From Comamonadaceae bacterium (GTDB lineage Bacteria > Pseudomonadota > Gammaproteobacteria > Burkholderiales > Burkholderiaceae_C): 64,000 nt of DNA. Of this stretch, positions 7,829 through 16,592 are shown one piece after another; positions within the stretch are counted from its first letter, which is position 1; each line of letters starts with the position of its first letter. The notes under the pieces were generated by a model. That model ran no database searches. It was not told where the DNA came from and saw only the letters and a program-made list of their open reading frames with translations. Both the position numbers and the translations under genes were made by a program. The DNA lies in contig CANGLW010000011.1 of the NCBI GenBank assembly GCA_947454955.1, forward strand, positions 18,789 through 82,788, read 5' to 3'.

Positions 7829-9472
7829 ATGAATTCCCTCCCCACCCAACTGCTTTGGTTCAAACGCGATTTGCGCGTGCTGGACCACGCGCCTTTGCGC
7901 CAGGCCGCCGAACGGGGCACGGTGCTGGCCTTGTACGTGTACGAGCCTGAGGTCATCCACGCCCCCGATTACGCGGTGCAGCACCTCAACTTCACCAATG
8001 AATGCTTGCAGGAGTTGCAGGCTCAACTGCAGGCTTTGGGCATCCCCTTGTTGATTCGGCACGGCGAGATGTGTGAGGTGCTGCAAGCTGTGCACCAGGC
8101 CACAGGTTTCGAAGCCCTGTGGAGCCACGAAGAAACAGGCAACAGCATCACCTACCAGCGCGACTTGCGTGTGGCGCGTTGGTGTCGCGCCCAAGGTGTG
8201 GCCTGGCATGAATCGCCCAGCAACGGCGTGGTGCGCCGCCTGAAAAACCGCGACGACTGGACGCAACACTGGCTCACCCGCATGGCGCCTAAACCCTTGG
8301 CAGCACCCGAGCCGCAAACAGCTTCTTGGGTGCTAACGCAAGACGGTGCCGCGTCCAATTTAAGGCACACAGGCTTGATGACAGCCCAAGCTTTGGGCTT
8401 GCAAGGTCAGGACAAAGACCAACGCTTGCGTGGCGGGCACCGCGCTGCGCAAGCCTTGCTGAACAGCTTCCTGGACAACCGGGCGCAGGACTACCGCTTT
8501 GGCATGAGCAGCCCGATGAGCGCGCAGCAAGCGTGCTCGCGGCTCTCACCCTACATCAGCTTTGGCGTGGTGTCGATGCGCATGGTGGTGCATGCCTTAC
8601 GCCAGGCGTGTGCGCATTGGCAATTGGTGCCCCTCGAACATCGGCCGCGCGGCATGCTGCCTGGCCTCAAAGCTTTTGAGAGTCGGCTGCACTGGCATTG
8701 CCATTTCATCCAAAAGCTCGAGAGCCAGCCCAACATCGAACACCGCAATTTGCACCGTGCCTATGACGGACTTCGCCCCGCCCCAGACCCGGTGCTGCTG
8801 GCCGCTTGGAAAGAAGGCCGCACCGGTGTGCCCATGGTCGATGCTTGCATGCGCATGCTGCTGACCACCGGGTGGATCAACTTTCGCATGCGCGCGATGT
8901 TGATGAGTTTTTCAAGCTACCACCTGTGGCAAGACTGGCGAGAACCAGCGCTGCATTTGGCACGTGAGTTTTTGGACTATGAGCCCGGCATCCATTACCC
9001 GCAGGTGCAAATGCAATCGGGCACCACTGGCATCAACACCATCCGCATTTACAGCCCCACCAAACAGGCCCTGGACCAAGGCGAATTCATACGCCTGTGG
9101 TGCCCCGAATTGAGCACCGTGCCCACCGCTTACCTGGCCGAACCCTGGACCATGCCCGACACCCTGCAACAGCACCTGGGTGTGGTGATTGGGCGTGATT
9201 ACCCAGCCCCCGTGGTGGACGTCGTTCAGGCCGGTCGTTTTGCCCGCGACACCATGTGGGCCTTGCGGGATCAGCAAAAGCGTCACACGATATTTCGCGC
9301 ACAAACCCAAGAGATACTTGCGCAACACGCCAGCCGCGATCCGGGACGGTCCAGCCGTGAAAGTGGCCGTGGTACGCGCCGCAAAAGCACGGCAACACCC
9401 ACGATGCAAGCTGGGCCGTCACACACACCCGCACCACAGTTGGATCTGTTTGGTGCCCTCAACGAGGACTGA
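7829..9472 (+). CDS. Photolyase/cryptochrome family protein (FAD-binding), atypical flavin pocket
   Basis: A 547-residue member of the cryptochrome/photolyase family. The N-terminal Rossmann domain begins LLWFKRDLRVLDHAPL, and the C-terminal helical FAD domain includes NFRMRAMLMSFSSYHLWQDWRE and RIYSPTKQALDQGEFIRLWCPEL. In class I photolyases the FAD-facing segment reads AANNGGWQW. By eye the equivalent here is residues 385-397 (EPGIHYPQVQMQS), so the asparagine near flavin N5 and the electron-transfer tryptophans are replaced (P391, V393). The region around EETGNSITYQRD also differs from class I and DASH motifs. The last about 75 residues are polar and low-complexity. The gene is 3 bp before the DUF2256-like gene and the first of a three-gene operon. 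DNA repair or light sensing are both possible. Confidence 0.88.
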   Translation: MNSLPTQLLWFKRDLRVLDHAPLRQAAERGTVLALYVYEPEVIHAPDYAVQHLNFTNECLQELQAQLQALGIPLLIRHGEMCEVLQAVHQATGFEALWSHEETGNSITYQRDLRVARWCRAQGVAWHESPSNGVVRRLKNRDDWTQHWLTRMAPKPLAAPEPQTASWVLTQDGAASNLRHTGLMTAQALGLQGQDKDQRLRGGHRAAQALLNSFLDNRAQDYRFGMSSPMSAQQACSRLSPYISFGVVSMRMVVHALRQACAHWQLVPLEHRPRGMLPGLKAFESRLHWHCHFIQKLESQPNIEHRNLHRAYDGLRPAPDPVLLAAWKEGRTGVPMVDACMRMLLTTGWINFRMRAMLMSFSSYHLWQDWREPALHLAREFLDYEPGIHYPQVQMQSGTTGINTIRIYSPTKQALDQGEFIRLWCPELSTVPTAYLAEPWTMPDTLQQHLGVVIGRDYPAPVVDVVQAGRFARDTMWALRDQQKRHTIFRAQTQEILAQHASRDPGRSSRESGRGTRRKSTATPTMQAGPSHTPAPQLDLFGALNED

Positions 9473-9475
9473 ACC

Positions 9476-9640
9476 ATGGGCGAGCCCAAACGCAGCTTCA
9501 AAGGCAACAAAGCCAGCCTGCCCAGCAAACCGTGCGTGGCCTGCGGGCGCCCCATGACCTGGCGCAAAGCCTGGGCCAAGAACTGGGACGAGGTGAAGTA
9601 CTGCAGCGATGCGTGCCGCAAAGGAGCCAAAGCATCATGA
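9476..9640 (+). CDS. DUF2256-like small zinc-ribbon protein
   Basis: A 54-residue ORF starting MGEPKRSFKGNKAS and ending CSDACRKGAKAS. Four cysteines (C20, C23, C43, C47) form C-x2-C and C-x3-C pairs about 20 residues apart, and the segment RPMTWRKAWAKNWDEVKYCSD matches the DUF2256 pattern as I know it. It lies 3 bp after the upstream photolyase-like gene and overlaps the start of the next photolyase gene by 4 bp (ATGA), so it is almost certainly translated and coupled. Its function is unknown; neighbourhood to photolyases is a recurrent feature of this family, and a role in metal supply or nucleic-acid contact is speculation. Confidence 0.88.
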   Translation: MGEPKRSFKGNKASLPSKPCVACGRPMTWRKAWAKNWDEVKYCSDACRKGAKAS

Positions 9641-11163
9641 GCCTGGTCATCATCTTGGGTGATCAACTTGACGCCGATCACCCGGCCCTTCGAGATGCCG
9701 ATGCCGCCAAGACACGCATCTTGATGGTGGAGGCCCTGGAGGAAAGCACGCATGTGTGGAGCTCCAAGGTGCGCAGCACCTTGTTTTTCTCAGCCATGCG
9801 CCACCATGCCGAGCACCTGCGCGCGCAAGGCTGGCAGGTGGATTACCTGCGCTTAGGCACCCACCCCTTTGGCAGCTTGAAAGAGGCCTGGCTCGACGCC
9901 TTGCAGCATCAAGCCGACGAGGTCTTGTGCGTGGAAACGGGCGACCACCGTGTGACGCAAATGCTTGAAGACGCGTGCGCGCAAGCTGGTGTGCCGCTGA
10001 CCTGGTTACCTGATGAACATTTCATGATCAACCGCGCAGACTTTGCCAAGTGGGCAGGCAAAAGCAAGCAGCTGCGCATGGAGATGTTCTACCGCATGAT
10101 GCGCAAGCGCCATGGGGTGTTGATGGTGGGCGATGAGCCCGCAGGCGGTGAGTGGAATTTCGATGCTGAGAACCGCAAAAGCTTTGGAAAGAGCGGCCCG
10201 CAAGGCCTGAGCGCCCTGCCCCGCTTTGAGCCCGACAGCCTCACACAGCAAGCCATGGCCGATGTGCAGCAACATCTGGCGAACCACCCGGGACATTTGG
10301 ATGACTTCAATTGGCCCGTCACACGTGCACAAGCCCTGCAAGCCTTGGATGCGTTCATGCAGCACCGCTTGGTGCGCTTTGGCCCCACGCAAGATGCGAT
10401 GTGGCGCAACGAGCCGTTTTTGTTTCACAGCCTGATCTCCAGCAGCCTGAACCTCAAGCTGCTCAACCCGCGCGAAGTCATTGCTGCAGCGTTGCAACGC
10501 TACGAACAAGGCGAGGCTGACTTACCCAGTGTGGAGGGTTTCATTCGACAAATTTTGGGCTGGCGCGAGTTCATGCGCGGGGTCTACCACCTTGATATGC
10601 CCGCCATGAAAAGTGGCAACCACCTGCAAGCCCACCAGCCACTGCCCAAGTGGTTTTGGACGGGCCAAACCCGCATGGCTTGCATGCAGCAAACCATCGC
10701 GCAAACCCTGCAACATGGCTACGCGCACCACATTCAGCGGCTGATGGTCACCGGCAATTTCGCGATGCTGGCCGGGCTCACACCCCAAGAGGTGTGCGAC
10801 TGGTATTTGGCGGTTTATGTGGATGCGGTGGAATGGGTGGAGCTGCCCAACACCGCTGGTATGGCGCTGTTTGCACTGGGGCCACGCTTCACCACCAAGC
10901 CTTATGCCGCGAGTGGCGCGTACATCAAACGCATGAGCAATTACTGCGAAGGCTGTGTCTACAAGCCCGATCAAAAAACCGGCCCGCAGGCCTGCCCCAT
11001 GACCACCTTGTACTGGCACTTTTTGAACACGCACGAGGCCAGCTTGGCGGCCAACCCGCGCGCTGCCTTGATGATCAAAAACCTGCAACGCTTGAGCGCC
11101 GAGGAGCGCCAAGCGATCGATGATCAGGCCAGGCAGGCCCTGGCTAACCTTGACAAGATTTAA
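9637..11163 (+). CDS. FeS-BCP-type (bacterial 6-4) photolyase-related protein
   Basis: A 508-residue protein of the FeS-BCP/CryPro group (photolyase-related, Agrobacterium PhrB type). The start MSLVIILGDQL at 9637 is chosen over an upstream in-frame ATG because it overlaps the preceding stop by 4 bp and gives the family's normal N-terminus. Four cysteines, C387, C437, C440 and C453, match the [4Fe-4S] ligands of PhrB (C350, C438, C441, C454), including the C-x2-C-x12-C spacing. The histidine pair H364-H365 in YAHHIQRLM matches the (6-4) lesion-binding pair. It probably repairs (6-4) photoproducts in a light-dependent way. It converges with the Bug receptor gene, overlapping it by 4 bp. Confidence 0.92.
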   Translation: MSLVIILGDQLDADHPALRDADAAKTRILMVEALEESTHVWSSKVRSTLFFSAMRHHAEHLRAQGWQVDYLRLGTHPFGSLKEAWLDALQHQADEVLCVETGDHRVTQMLEDACAQAGVPLTWLPDEHFMINRADFAKWAGKSKQLRMEMFYRMMRKRHGVLMVGDEPAGGEWNFDAENRKSFGKSGPQGLSALPRFEPDSLTQQAMADVQQHLANHPGHLDDFNWPVTRAQALQALDAFMQHRLVRFGPTQDAMWRNEPFLFHSLISSSLNLKLLNPREVIAAALQRYEQGEADLPSVEGFIRQILGWREFMRGVYHLDMPAMKSGNHLQAHQPLPKWFWTGQTRMACMQQTIAQTLQHGYAHHIQRLMVTGNFAMLAGLTPQEVCDWYLAVYVDAVEWVELPNTAGMALFALGPRFTTKPYAASGAYIKRMSNYCEGCVYKPDQKTGPQACPMTTLYWHFLNTHEASLAANPRAALMIKNLQRLSAEERQAIDDQARQALANLDKI

Positions 11164-12146
11164 TCAGGCCGGGCGCCCGAGTCTTTGACCACCTTGGCCC
11201 ACTTGGCGATCTCGCTGCGTTGGTAGGCACCGAGTTCGTCAGAGGTGGAGCCCACGGCTTCGAGGCCAATGTCAGCGAGCTTTTTGTTGATCTCGGGCGT
11301 TTTAAGGATGCGGGTGATCTCGACCTGCAACTTGTCCACGATGGGTTTGGGTGTGCCCGCCGGCGCAAAGATGGCGAACCACGACACCGCATCAAAACCC
11401 GGCAGGGTCTCCGCAATCGCAGGGATGTCTGGTGCTGCAGGAGAGCGCTGGGCACTGGTCACGCCCAAGGCGCGTAACTTGCCTTCACGCACCAGCGGCA
11501 AGCTCGAGGGCATGTTGTCAAACATCATGGTCACACGGCCACCGAGCACATCAGGAATCGCAGAGGCCCGGCCCTTGTAGGGGATGTGGGTCATGTCCGC
11601 ACCGGTCAAGCTTTTGAACAGCTCGCCCGAGATGTGGATGGACGAGCCCGAACCGGAGGACGCGAAGGTCAAGGGAGATTTCTTGCCCAGGTCGATCAGT
11701 TCTTTGACGCTCTTGGCGGGCACCTCGTTGTTGACCACCAGCAAATTGGGCGTGGTGGCCACCAAACTCACCGGCACAAAATCGCGCACCATGTCGTATG
11801 GCATCTTGGGGTAGAGCGCGCCATTGATCGAGTGGGTGCCGACCGTGCCCACCACCAGGGTGTGGCCATCGGGTGCGGATTTGGCCACAAAGTCTGCGCC
11901 AATATTGCCACCCGAACCGGGCTTGTTGTCCACCAGCACCGGCTGGTTCCATGCGGCAGTGAAGCGCTCGGCCAGAATGCGGCCGATGATGTCAGGCGCG
12001 CCACCGCTGGTGAAGGTCACCACCATGCGCATGGGTTTGTTGGGAAAGTTAGCAGCGCTTTGGGCGTGGCTGGGCAAGGTCCAGGCACCCAAGGTCAGCA
12101 GCAAAGGCAAGGCAAGGGCATAACGCCGCAGCTGATGTGTCTTCAT
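11160..12146 (-). CDS. Bug family (TctC-like) periplasmic solute receptor
   Basis: A 328-residue receptor of the Bug/TctC family, which binds carboxylates and related solutes in the periplasm. The ATG at 12146 is chosen because AGGAGA lies a few bases upstream and it gives a clean signal peptide (MKTHQLRRYALALPLLLTLG...SHAQS). The mature protein has FPNKPMRMVVTFTSGGAPDIIGR and DNKPGSGGNIGADFVAKSAPDGHT, both family hallmarks. No membrane subunits (TctA/TctB) are next to it, as is usual for the many orphan Bug receptors in Burkholderiales. The ligand is unknown. Longer in-frame starts up to 12188 exist but lack comparable signals. Confidence 0.9.
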   Translation of the reverse strand: MKTHQLRRYALALPLLLTLGAWTLPSHAQSAANFPNKPMRMVVTFTSGGAPDIIGRILAERFTAAWNQPVLVDNKPGSGGNIGADFVAKSAPDGHTLVVGTVGTHSINGALYPKMPYDMVRDFVPVSLVATTPNLLVVNNEVPAKSVKELIDLGKKSPLTFASSGSGSSIHISGELFKSLTGADMTHIPYKGRASAIPDVLGGRVTMMFDNMPSSLPLVREGKLRALGVTSAQRSPAAPDIPAIAETLPGFDAVSWFAIFAPAGTPKPIVDKLQVEITRILKTPEINKKLADIGLEAVGSTSDELGAYQRSEIAKWAKVVKDSGARPD

Positions 12147-12204
12147 CTTTGTCTCCTTCATGTGATCAACGTGGTCTGACGCCACCATTGAAACATTATG
12201 GAGG

Positions 12205-12232
12205 AAAGAAAAAAGCCCACCGAAGTGGGCTT
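12205..12232 (-). terminator. Rho-independent terminator of the DEAD-box helicase gene
   Basis: A perfect 8-bp stem, AAGCCCAC at 12213-12220 and GTGGGCTT at 12225-12232, with a 4-base loop that reads TTCG on the minus strand, a stable tetraloop. On the minus strand it is followed by an uninterrupted T-run (TTTTTTCTTTCC). It lies 33 bp past the helicase stop and before the Bug receptor gene, so it separates the two transcripts. Confidence 0.9.
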
Positions 12233-12264
12233 GTTCTCATAACGCCGCTATAGCGACAACAAAC

Positions 12265-14139
12265 TTAGCGCGTGGGCTTGCCGTTGCGCTTGGCATCCCC
12301 ACGCGGTGCGAAGGGACGTGGGCCGTGCGAAGGCTTGCCAAAACCGGGCTTGCCACCGAAGCCGGCTTTGCGGTCACCGAACTCAGCGCGCGCGCCAAAT
12401 TCTGGGCGGCCTTCGCCTCTGCTATTTTTTCCATAGCTGTCACCCTTGCCCTGGAAAGGGTTCGAGGGGCCTTTGCCTGCAAAACGATCGGGACCCGAGC
12501 GGTCTTGGGCAAAGCGGTCTTGACCAAATGCTGGACGGTCAGAGAAACCGGGGTTGCGGTCACCAAAACCACGGGCCTTGCCACCGGCATCAGGACGGGG
12601 ACCAAAACCAGGCTTGCCACCGCCACCGAATTTACGGTCGCGCGAGAAACCTTCGTTGCCACCGCGGGTGTTGCGGCCACCAAAGTTGGAGTTGCGGCCC
12701 GGCTCGGGGAAACGTTGCTTGGGTTCCATGCCAGGAATAACCTCGGCCTTGAACTGCTGACGGCTGTAGGCTTCGATGTCGAAGATCTTGCGACGATCGC
12801 GGAACTCCGCGAAGGTCACTGCCAAGCCATCACGACCAGCACGGCCGGTGCGGCCAATGCGGTGGGTGTAGTCTTCGGCTTTCATGGGCAGGCCAAAGTT
12901 GAACACGTGGGTGATGGTGGGCACGTCAATGCCGCGGGCCGCCACATCGGTGGCCACCAAAATTTGCACCTGACCGTTGCGCAGCGCCATCAAACGGCGG
13001 TTACGCAAGCCCTGGCTCAAAGCACCGTGCAGCGCCACGGCATCAAAGCCTTCTTGCTGCAAGTCGTTGGCCAGGCCGTCACATTCCACTTGGGTAGATG
13101 CAAACACAATGGCTTGGTTGATGGTGGTGTCACGCAGCCAATGGTCCAGCAAAGCGCGCTTGTGCTGGGTGTTGTCAGCCCAGAACAGCACTTGCTTGAT
13201 GTTGGCGTGTTTTTCTTGCGGCGAGTCGATTTGCACCTTCTTCACCGACGAGCCGTTGTCATGCATCACGCGCATGGCGAGCTGCTGAATGCGCGGCGCA
13301 AAGGTGGCCGAGAACATCATGGTCTGGCGGCGTTGGCTGGTGAGCTCATTGACTTCAGCCAGGTCGTCGGAGAAGCCCAGGTCCAACATGCGGTCGGCTT
13401 CGTCCACCACCAGAAACTGCACCTGGTCGAGTTTGATTTGCATCGAACGCTGCAGGTCCAAGAGGCGGCCAGGGGTGGCCACCACCAGATTGGCGTTTTG
13501 CAGCTTGGCGATTTGCAATTGGTAAGGCATGCCACCCACCACATTGGCCACGCGCAGACCGCGGCAATGCTTGACCAACTCAATGGCGTCATGCGCCACC
13601 TGTTGGGCCAACTCGCGGGTCGGGCACAAAATCAAAGCGCCGGGAGCGGCAGCTTTGAAATGACGGGGGTTGGTCGGGTCTTTGCGCTTGGCGCGCTTGG
13701 GTGCGGGCTCACCGCGAGCAGCGGCCTCGGCCACTTGGCGTTCGAAGTCGGCGCGCTCTTGCGCAGCCGCTTGCTCTTGCTGCTGGATCAAGGTGTGCAG
13801 CACGGGCAACAAAAACGCGGCGGTTTTGCCGCTGCCGGTTTGACTCGAGACCATCAGGTCGATGTAGCGGTCCACATCTTCATTGGGCATGGCCAAAGGA
13901 ATGGCGGTGGACTGCACGGTGGTGGGCTGGGTGTAACCCAGGTCGGCCACGGCTTGCACGAGTTCGGGCGCCAAGCCCAGCTCAACAAAGCCGTTGGGCA
14001 CGTTCACAGCCTCATCGGCTTGAGCCAAAGCTTCAGGCGCAGGTGTAGAACCCACATCCGCCGCAGCGTCGTGATTCAGGGTGTCAAAAGAAGAATTCTC
14101 GGCAAGCGACAAGTCGCCGGCCAACATAGCGTCGGTCAT
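12265..14139 (-). CDS. DEAD-box RNA helicase with basic insert and RG/FG-rich tail
   Basis: A 624-residue ATP-dependent RNA helicase counted from the ATG at 14139 (an in-frame ATG at 14199 adds 20 residues and is less likely). In order: Q-motif region FVELGLAPELVQAVADLGYTQPT (about 51-73), motif I SQTGSGKT (99-106), PTRELA (173-178), DEAD (246-249), SAT (277-279) and HRIGRTGRAG (426-435). A charged insert of about 50 residues (118-166, rich in Q/A/E/R/K) separates motifs I and Ia. From about residue 480 to the end the protein is a Gly/Arg/Phe/Asp-rich tail of about 145 residues, suited to RNA binding. The core fits the RhlE-like group. Such helicases act in ribosome assembly, RNA decay and cold adaptation; which applies here is not shown. 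Confidence 0.92.
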   Translation of the reverse strand: MTDAMLAGDLSLAENSSFDTLNHDAAADVGSTPAPEALAQADEAVNVPNGFVELGLAPELVQAVADLGYTQPTTVQSTAIPLAMPNEDVDRYIDLMVSSQTGSGKTAAFLLPVLHTLIQQQEQAAAQERADFERQVAEAAARGEPAPKRAKRKDPTNPRHFKAAAPGALILCPTRELAQQVAHDAIELVKHCRGLRVANVVGGMPYQLQIAKLQNANLVVATPGRLLDLQRSMQIKLDQVQFLVVDEADRMLDLGFSDDLAEVNELTSQRRQTMMFSATFAPRIQQLAMRVMHDNGSSVKKVQIDSPQEKHANIKQVLFWADNTQHKRALLDHWLRDTTINQAIVFASTQVECDGLANDLQQEGFDAVALHGALSQGLRNRRLMALRNGQVQILVATDVAARGIDVPTITHVFNFGLPMKAEDYTHRIGRTGRAGRDGLAVTFAEFRDRRKIFDIEAYSRQQFKAEVIPGMEPKQRFPEPGRNSNFGGRNTRGGNEGFSRDRKFGGGGKPGFGPRPDAGGKARGFGDRNPGFSDRPAFGQDRFAQDRSGPDRFAGKGPSNPFQGKGDSYGKNSRGEGRPEFGARAEFGDRKAGFGGKPGFGKPSHGPRPFAPRGDAKRNGKPTR

Positions 14140-14376
14140 GGTTTTCTCACACGCGAGCGCCGGGATGCGGCGGCTCCGTTCATGGTTAAAAAACATCAAC
14201 CATCAAACAGAACCTGCGTCGGTGAGAGCCGAGACCGGGGACCTTTTAAATGGCATCTCAAGCCTGGAGGCTTGGGGGATGCGCGATAGTCCGGTGAATG
14301 AAGGGAGATGCACAAACTGCGTTTTGTACGCAGCCTCGCATTATGGCACGGATCAGGGTTTTCACCTAATGCCGCC

Positions 14377-14952
14377 TCAAACCGCGGGTGTGCTGACCTG
14401 AAGAAAGTGCTGGCGGTAGAAGTCCAACTCGTCAATCGACTCATGCACATCGGCCAAGGCGGTGTGTTTCTGCTGCTTCTTGAAAGCCTTGACCAACTCA
14501 GGGCGCCAGCGCTTGGCCAGCTCTTTGAGGGTGCTCACATCGATGTTGCGGTAGTGAAAAAACGCCTCGAGCTTGGGCATGTACTTCACCAGAAAACGGC
14601 GGTCTTGCCCGATGCTGTTGCCACACATGGGCACCGTGCCTTTGGGGGCATGGTGCTTGAGGAACTCCAGCACCTCGTGTTCAGCCGCGGCCTCGGTGAT
14701 GGTGGAGGCTTTGACCTTGTCGATCAATCCACTCTTGCCGTGGGTGCCTTGGTTCCAAGCGTCCATCAAGGCGAGCTGCGCATCGCTTTGGTGGATCACC
14801 AGCACCGGGCCTTCGACCCGCACGCTCAGGTCAGCATTGGTCACGATCACCGCGATTTCAATCAAACGATCGCGCTCGGGGTCCAAGCCTGTCATCTCAC
14901 AGTCCAGCCAAATCAGGTTCTGGTCGGATTTTTTCAATAAGGTCTGCGTCAT
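14377..14952 (-). CDS. orn: Oligoribonuclease
   Basis: A 191-residue DEDDh 3'-5' exonuclease that degrades very short RNAs, including the pGpG product of c-di-GMP turnover. Catalytic motif [11 protein letters not shown] (D17, E19) is near the N-terminus, and the C-terminal [19 protein letters not shown] supplies the last His and Asp. Length agrees with the family's usual 180-190. The start [17 protein letters not shown] is unambiguous. It is divergent from the M48 protease gene, with 34 bp between. The 237-bp gap downstream (14140-14376) is probably the helicase 5' region; it shows only a small CAAGCC/GGCTTG hairpin at 14259-14274. Confidence 0.95.
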   Translation of the reverse strand: MTQTLLKKSDQNLIWLDCEMTGLDPERDRLIEIAVIVTNADLSVRVEGPVLVIHQSDAQLALMDAWNQGTHGKSGLIDKVKASTITEAAAEHEVLEFLKHHAPKGTVPMCGNSIGQDRRFLVKYMPKLEAFFHYRNIDVSTLKELAKRWRPELVKAFKKQQKHTALADVHESIDELDFYRQHFLQVSTPAV

Positions 14953-14986
14953 GCGCCCATTGTCGCTGATCGCCTAAACTCATGGC

Positions 14987-16282
14987 ATGACAAATGCCAC
15001 CCCTGAGGCCGCCATGTTTGCCGCGGCAGATGCTTCTTTGCTGGTCACCTTGGTGTTGGCCGTGGCCCTGGTGGCGGGCTTGCTGGTGCGCACCTGGTTG
15101 GCCTCGCGCCAGATCCGCCATGTGGCTGCGCACCGCGCGCAAGTGCCGGCTGATTTCGCCAGTACCATCAGCCTGGCCGCCCACCAAAAAGCAGCCGACT
15201 ACACCGTAAGCAAGTTACGCGTGGGCCTGCTGGAGATGGCCATCGATGCCGCAATTCTGTTGGGCTGGACCTTGCTGGGCGGATTGAACTGGCTCAACCA
15301 AATGTTGCTCAACGCCATGGGCTCAGGCTTGTGGCAACAAGTGGCACTGGTCGCTGCTTTTGTGGCCATAGGGGGCGTGCTGGGCTTGCCGGTGTCGCTC
15401 TACCAAACCTTTGTGCTTGAAGAGCGTTTTGGTTTCAACCGCGTCACCCCCAAACTCTGGCTGACCGACATGGTCAAAGGTGTGGCGGTGGGCGCGGTGA
15501 TTGGCCTGCCTTTGCTCGCAGCCCTCTTGTGGGTCATGGGCGCCATGGGCTCAAGCTGGTGGCTGTGGGCCTGGGGCTTGTGGATGGGGTTCAACCTGCT
15601 CTTGCTGCTGATTTACCCCACCTTCATCGCGCCACTGTTCAACCAGTTCAAACCTTTGGATGACGAGAACCTCAAAGCACGCGTGACCGCCTTGATGGCG
15701 CGCTGCGGTTTCTCGGCCAAAGGCTTGTTTGTGATGGACGGCAGCAAGCGCAGCGCGCATGCCAACGCTTACTTCACGGGGTTTGGTGCGGCCAAGCGGG
15801 TGGTGTTTTTCGACACCTTGCTGAACAAACTCAGCCCGGGCGAGGTCGATGCCGTGCTGGCGCATGAGCTGGGGCACTTCAAGCACAAACACATCATCCA
15901 ACGCATGGTGCAACTGTTTGGCATGAGCCTCTTGGGCTTTGCCTTATTGGGTTGGTTGGGGAGCCAAGTGTTTTTCTACACCGGCTTGGGCGTGCTGCCA
16001 TCGCTGCAAGGCGGCAATGACGCACTGGCCTTGCTGCTGTTCATGATGGTCATGCCGCTCTTGAGCTTTTTCATCTCGCCCTTGATGGCGCGACTCTCAC
16101 GCCAGCATGAATTTCAGGCCGATGCTTATGCGGTGGCGCAGACCAGTGGCACCGATTTGCGCAGTGCCTTACTCAAACTGTTTGAAGACAACGCGGCCAC
16201 CCTCACCCCCGACCCGCTGTACGCGGCGTTTTATTACTCACACCCGCCTGCCACCGAGCGCTTGCAGCGCATGACCCCATGA
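14987..16282 (+). CDS. M48 family (Ste24-like) membrane zinc metallopeptidase
   Basis: A 431-residue integral membrane protease of the M48A/Ste24 group. It has several membrane spans in the first 200 residues, an extended N-terminal domain with YQTFVLEERFGFNRVTP (also typical of Ste24 enzymes), and the zinc motif HELGH at H293-H297, with a downstream glutamate in RQHEFQADAYAV as third ligand. In eukaryotes this family processes CAAX proteins; bacterial members are thought to act in membrane-protein quality control. It overlaps the pterin dehydratase gene by 4 bp (ATGA) and heads a three-gene operon with rsgA. Confidence 0.92.
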   Translation: MTNATPEAAMFAAADASLLVTLVLAVALVAGLLVRTWLASRQIRHVAAHRAQVPADFASTISLAAHQKAADYTVSKLRVGLLEMAIDAAILLGWTLLGGLNWLNQMLLNAMGSGLWQQVALVAAFVAIGGVLGLPVSLYQTFVLEERFGFNRVTPKLWLTDMVKGVAVGAVIGLPLLAALLWVMGAMGSSWWLWAWGLWMGFNLLLLLIYPTFIAPLFNQFKPLDDENLKARVTALMARCGFSAKGLFVMDGSKRSAHANAYFTGFGAAKRVVFFDTLLNKLSPGEVDAVLAHELGHFKHKHIIQRMVQLFGMSLLGFALLGWLGSQVFFYTGLGVLPSLQGGNDALALLLFMMVMPLLSFFISPLMARLSRQHEFQADAYAVAQTSGTDLRSALLKLFEDNAATLTPDPLYAAFYYSHPPATERLQRMTP

Positions 16283-16590
16283 CCGCACGCCCCATGCAAC
16301 CCACCGAGGTGGTCACGCAACTGAGCCGCTTGAGCGGTTGGCAATTGCGGGGAGATGGTGCCGAGGTGGGCATTGAAAAAACATTTGCTTTGCCCAACTA
16401 CAACGCGGTGATGGCGTTTGCCAATGCGGTGGCTTTCATCGCGCAGGACATGAACCACCACCCCACCATGACAGTGCATTACCAACGTTGTGTGCTGCAC
16501 TACAGCACCCATGATGTGGGGGGCTTGAGTGCGCTGGACTTTGCCGCAGCCCAACGTGTGGACGCGTGGTTCAGCCAAACGCAAGTGTGA
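16279..16590 (+). CDS. phhB: 4a-hydroxytetrahydrobiopterin (pterin-4a-carbinolamine) dehydratase
   Basis: A 103-residue PCD/DCoH protein that dehydrates 4a-hydroxytetrahydropterin to regenerate the pterin cofactor used by phenylalanine hydroxylase. The motif MNHHPTMTVHYQR contains the catalytic histidine pair H60-H61 followed by Pro62, and the preceding EKTFALPNYNAVMAFANAVA is the standard helix. No phenylalanine hydroxylase gene is next to it; standalone copies beside rsgA and M48 genes occur in Betaproteobacteria. Translation is coupled to the upstream gene by the 4-bp overlap. Confidence 0.93.
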   Translation: MTARPMQPTEVVTQLSRLSGWQLRGDGAEVGIEKTFALPNYNAVMAFANAVAFIAQDMNHHPTMTVHYQRCVLHYSTHDVGGLSALDFAAAQRVDAWFSQTQV

Positions 16591-16592
16591 AG

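Noticed and set aside
11160..12188. Longer start of the Bug receptor at 12188
   Set aside because: The extra 14 residues precede a good Shine-Dalgarno and a clean signal peptide that starts at 12146.
12265..12705. Repetitive DNA in the helicase tail as a possible CRISPR or satellite array
   Set aside because: The repeats are degenerate, in frame and encode Gly/Arg/Phe-rich protein; there are no fixed spacers.
12325..14289. 654-residue open frame antisense to the DEAD-box helicase
   Set aside because: Mirror of the helicase coding frame, including its repetitive tail; no independent domain.
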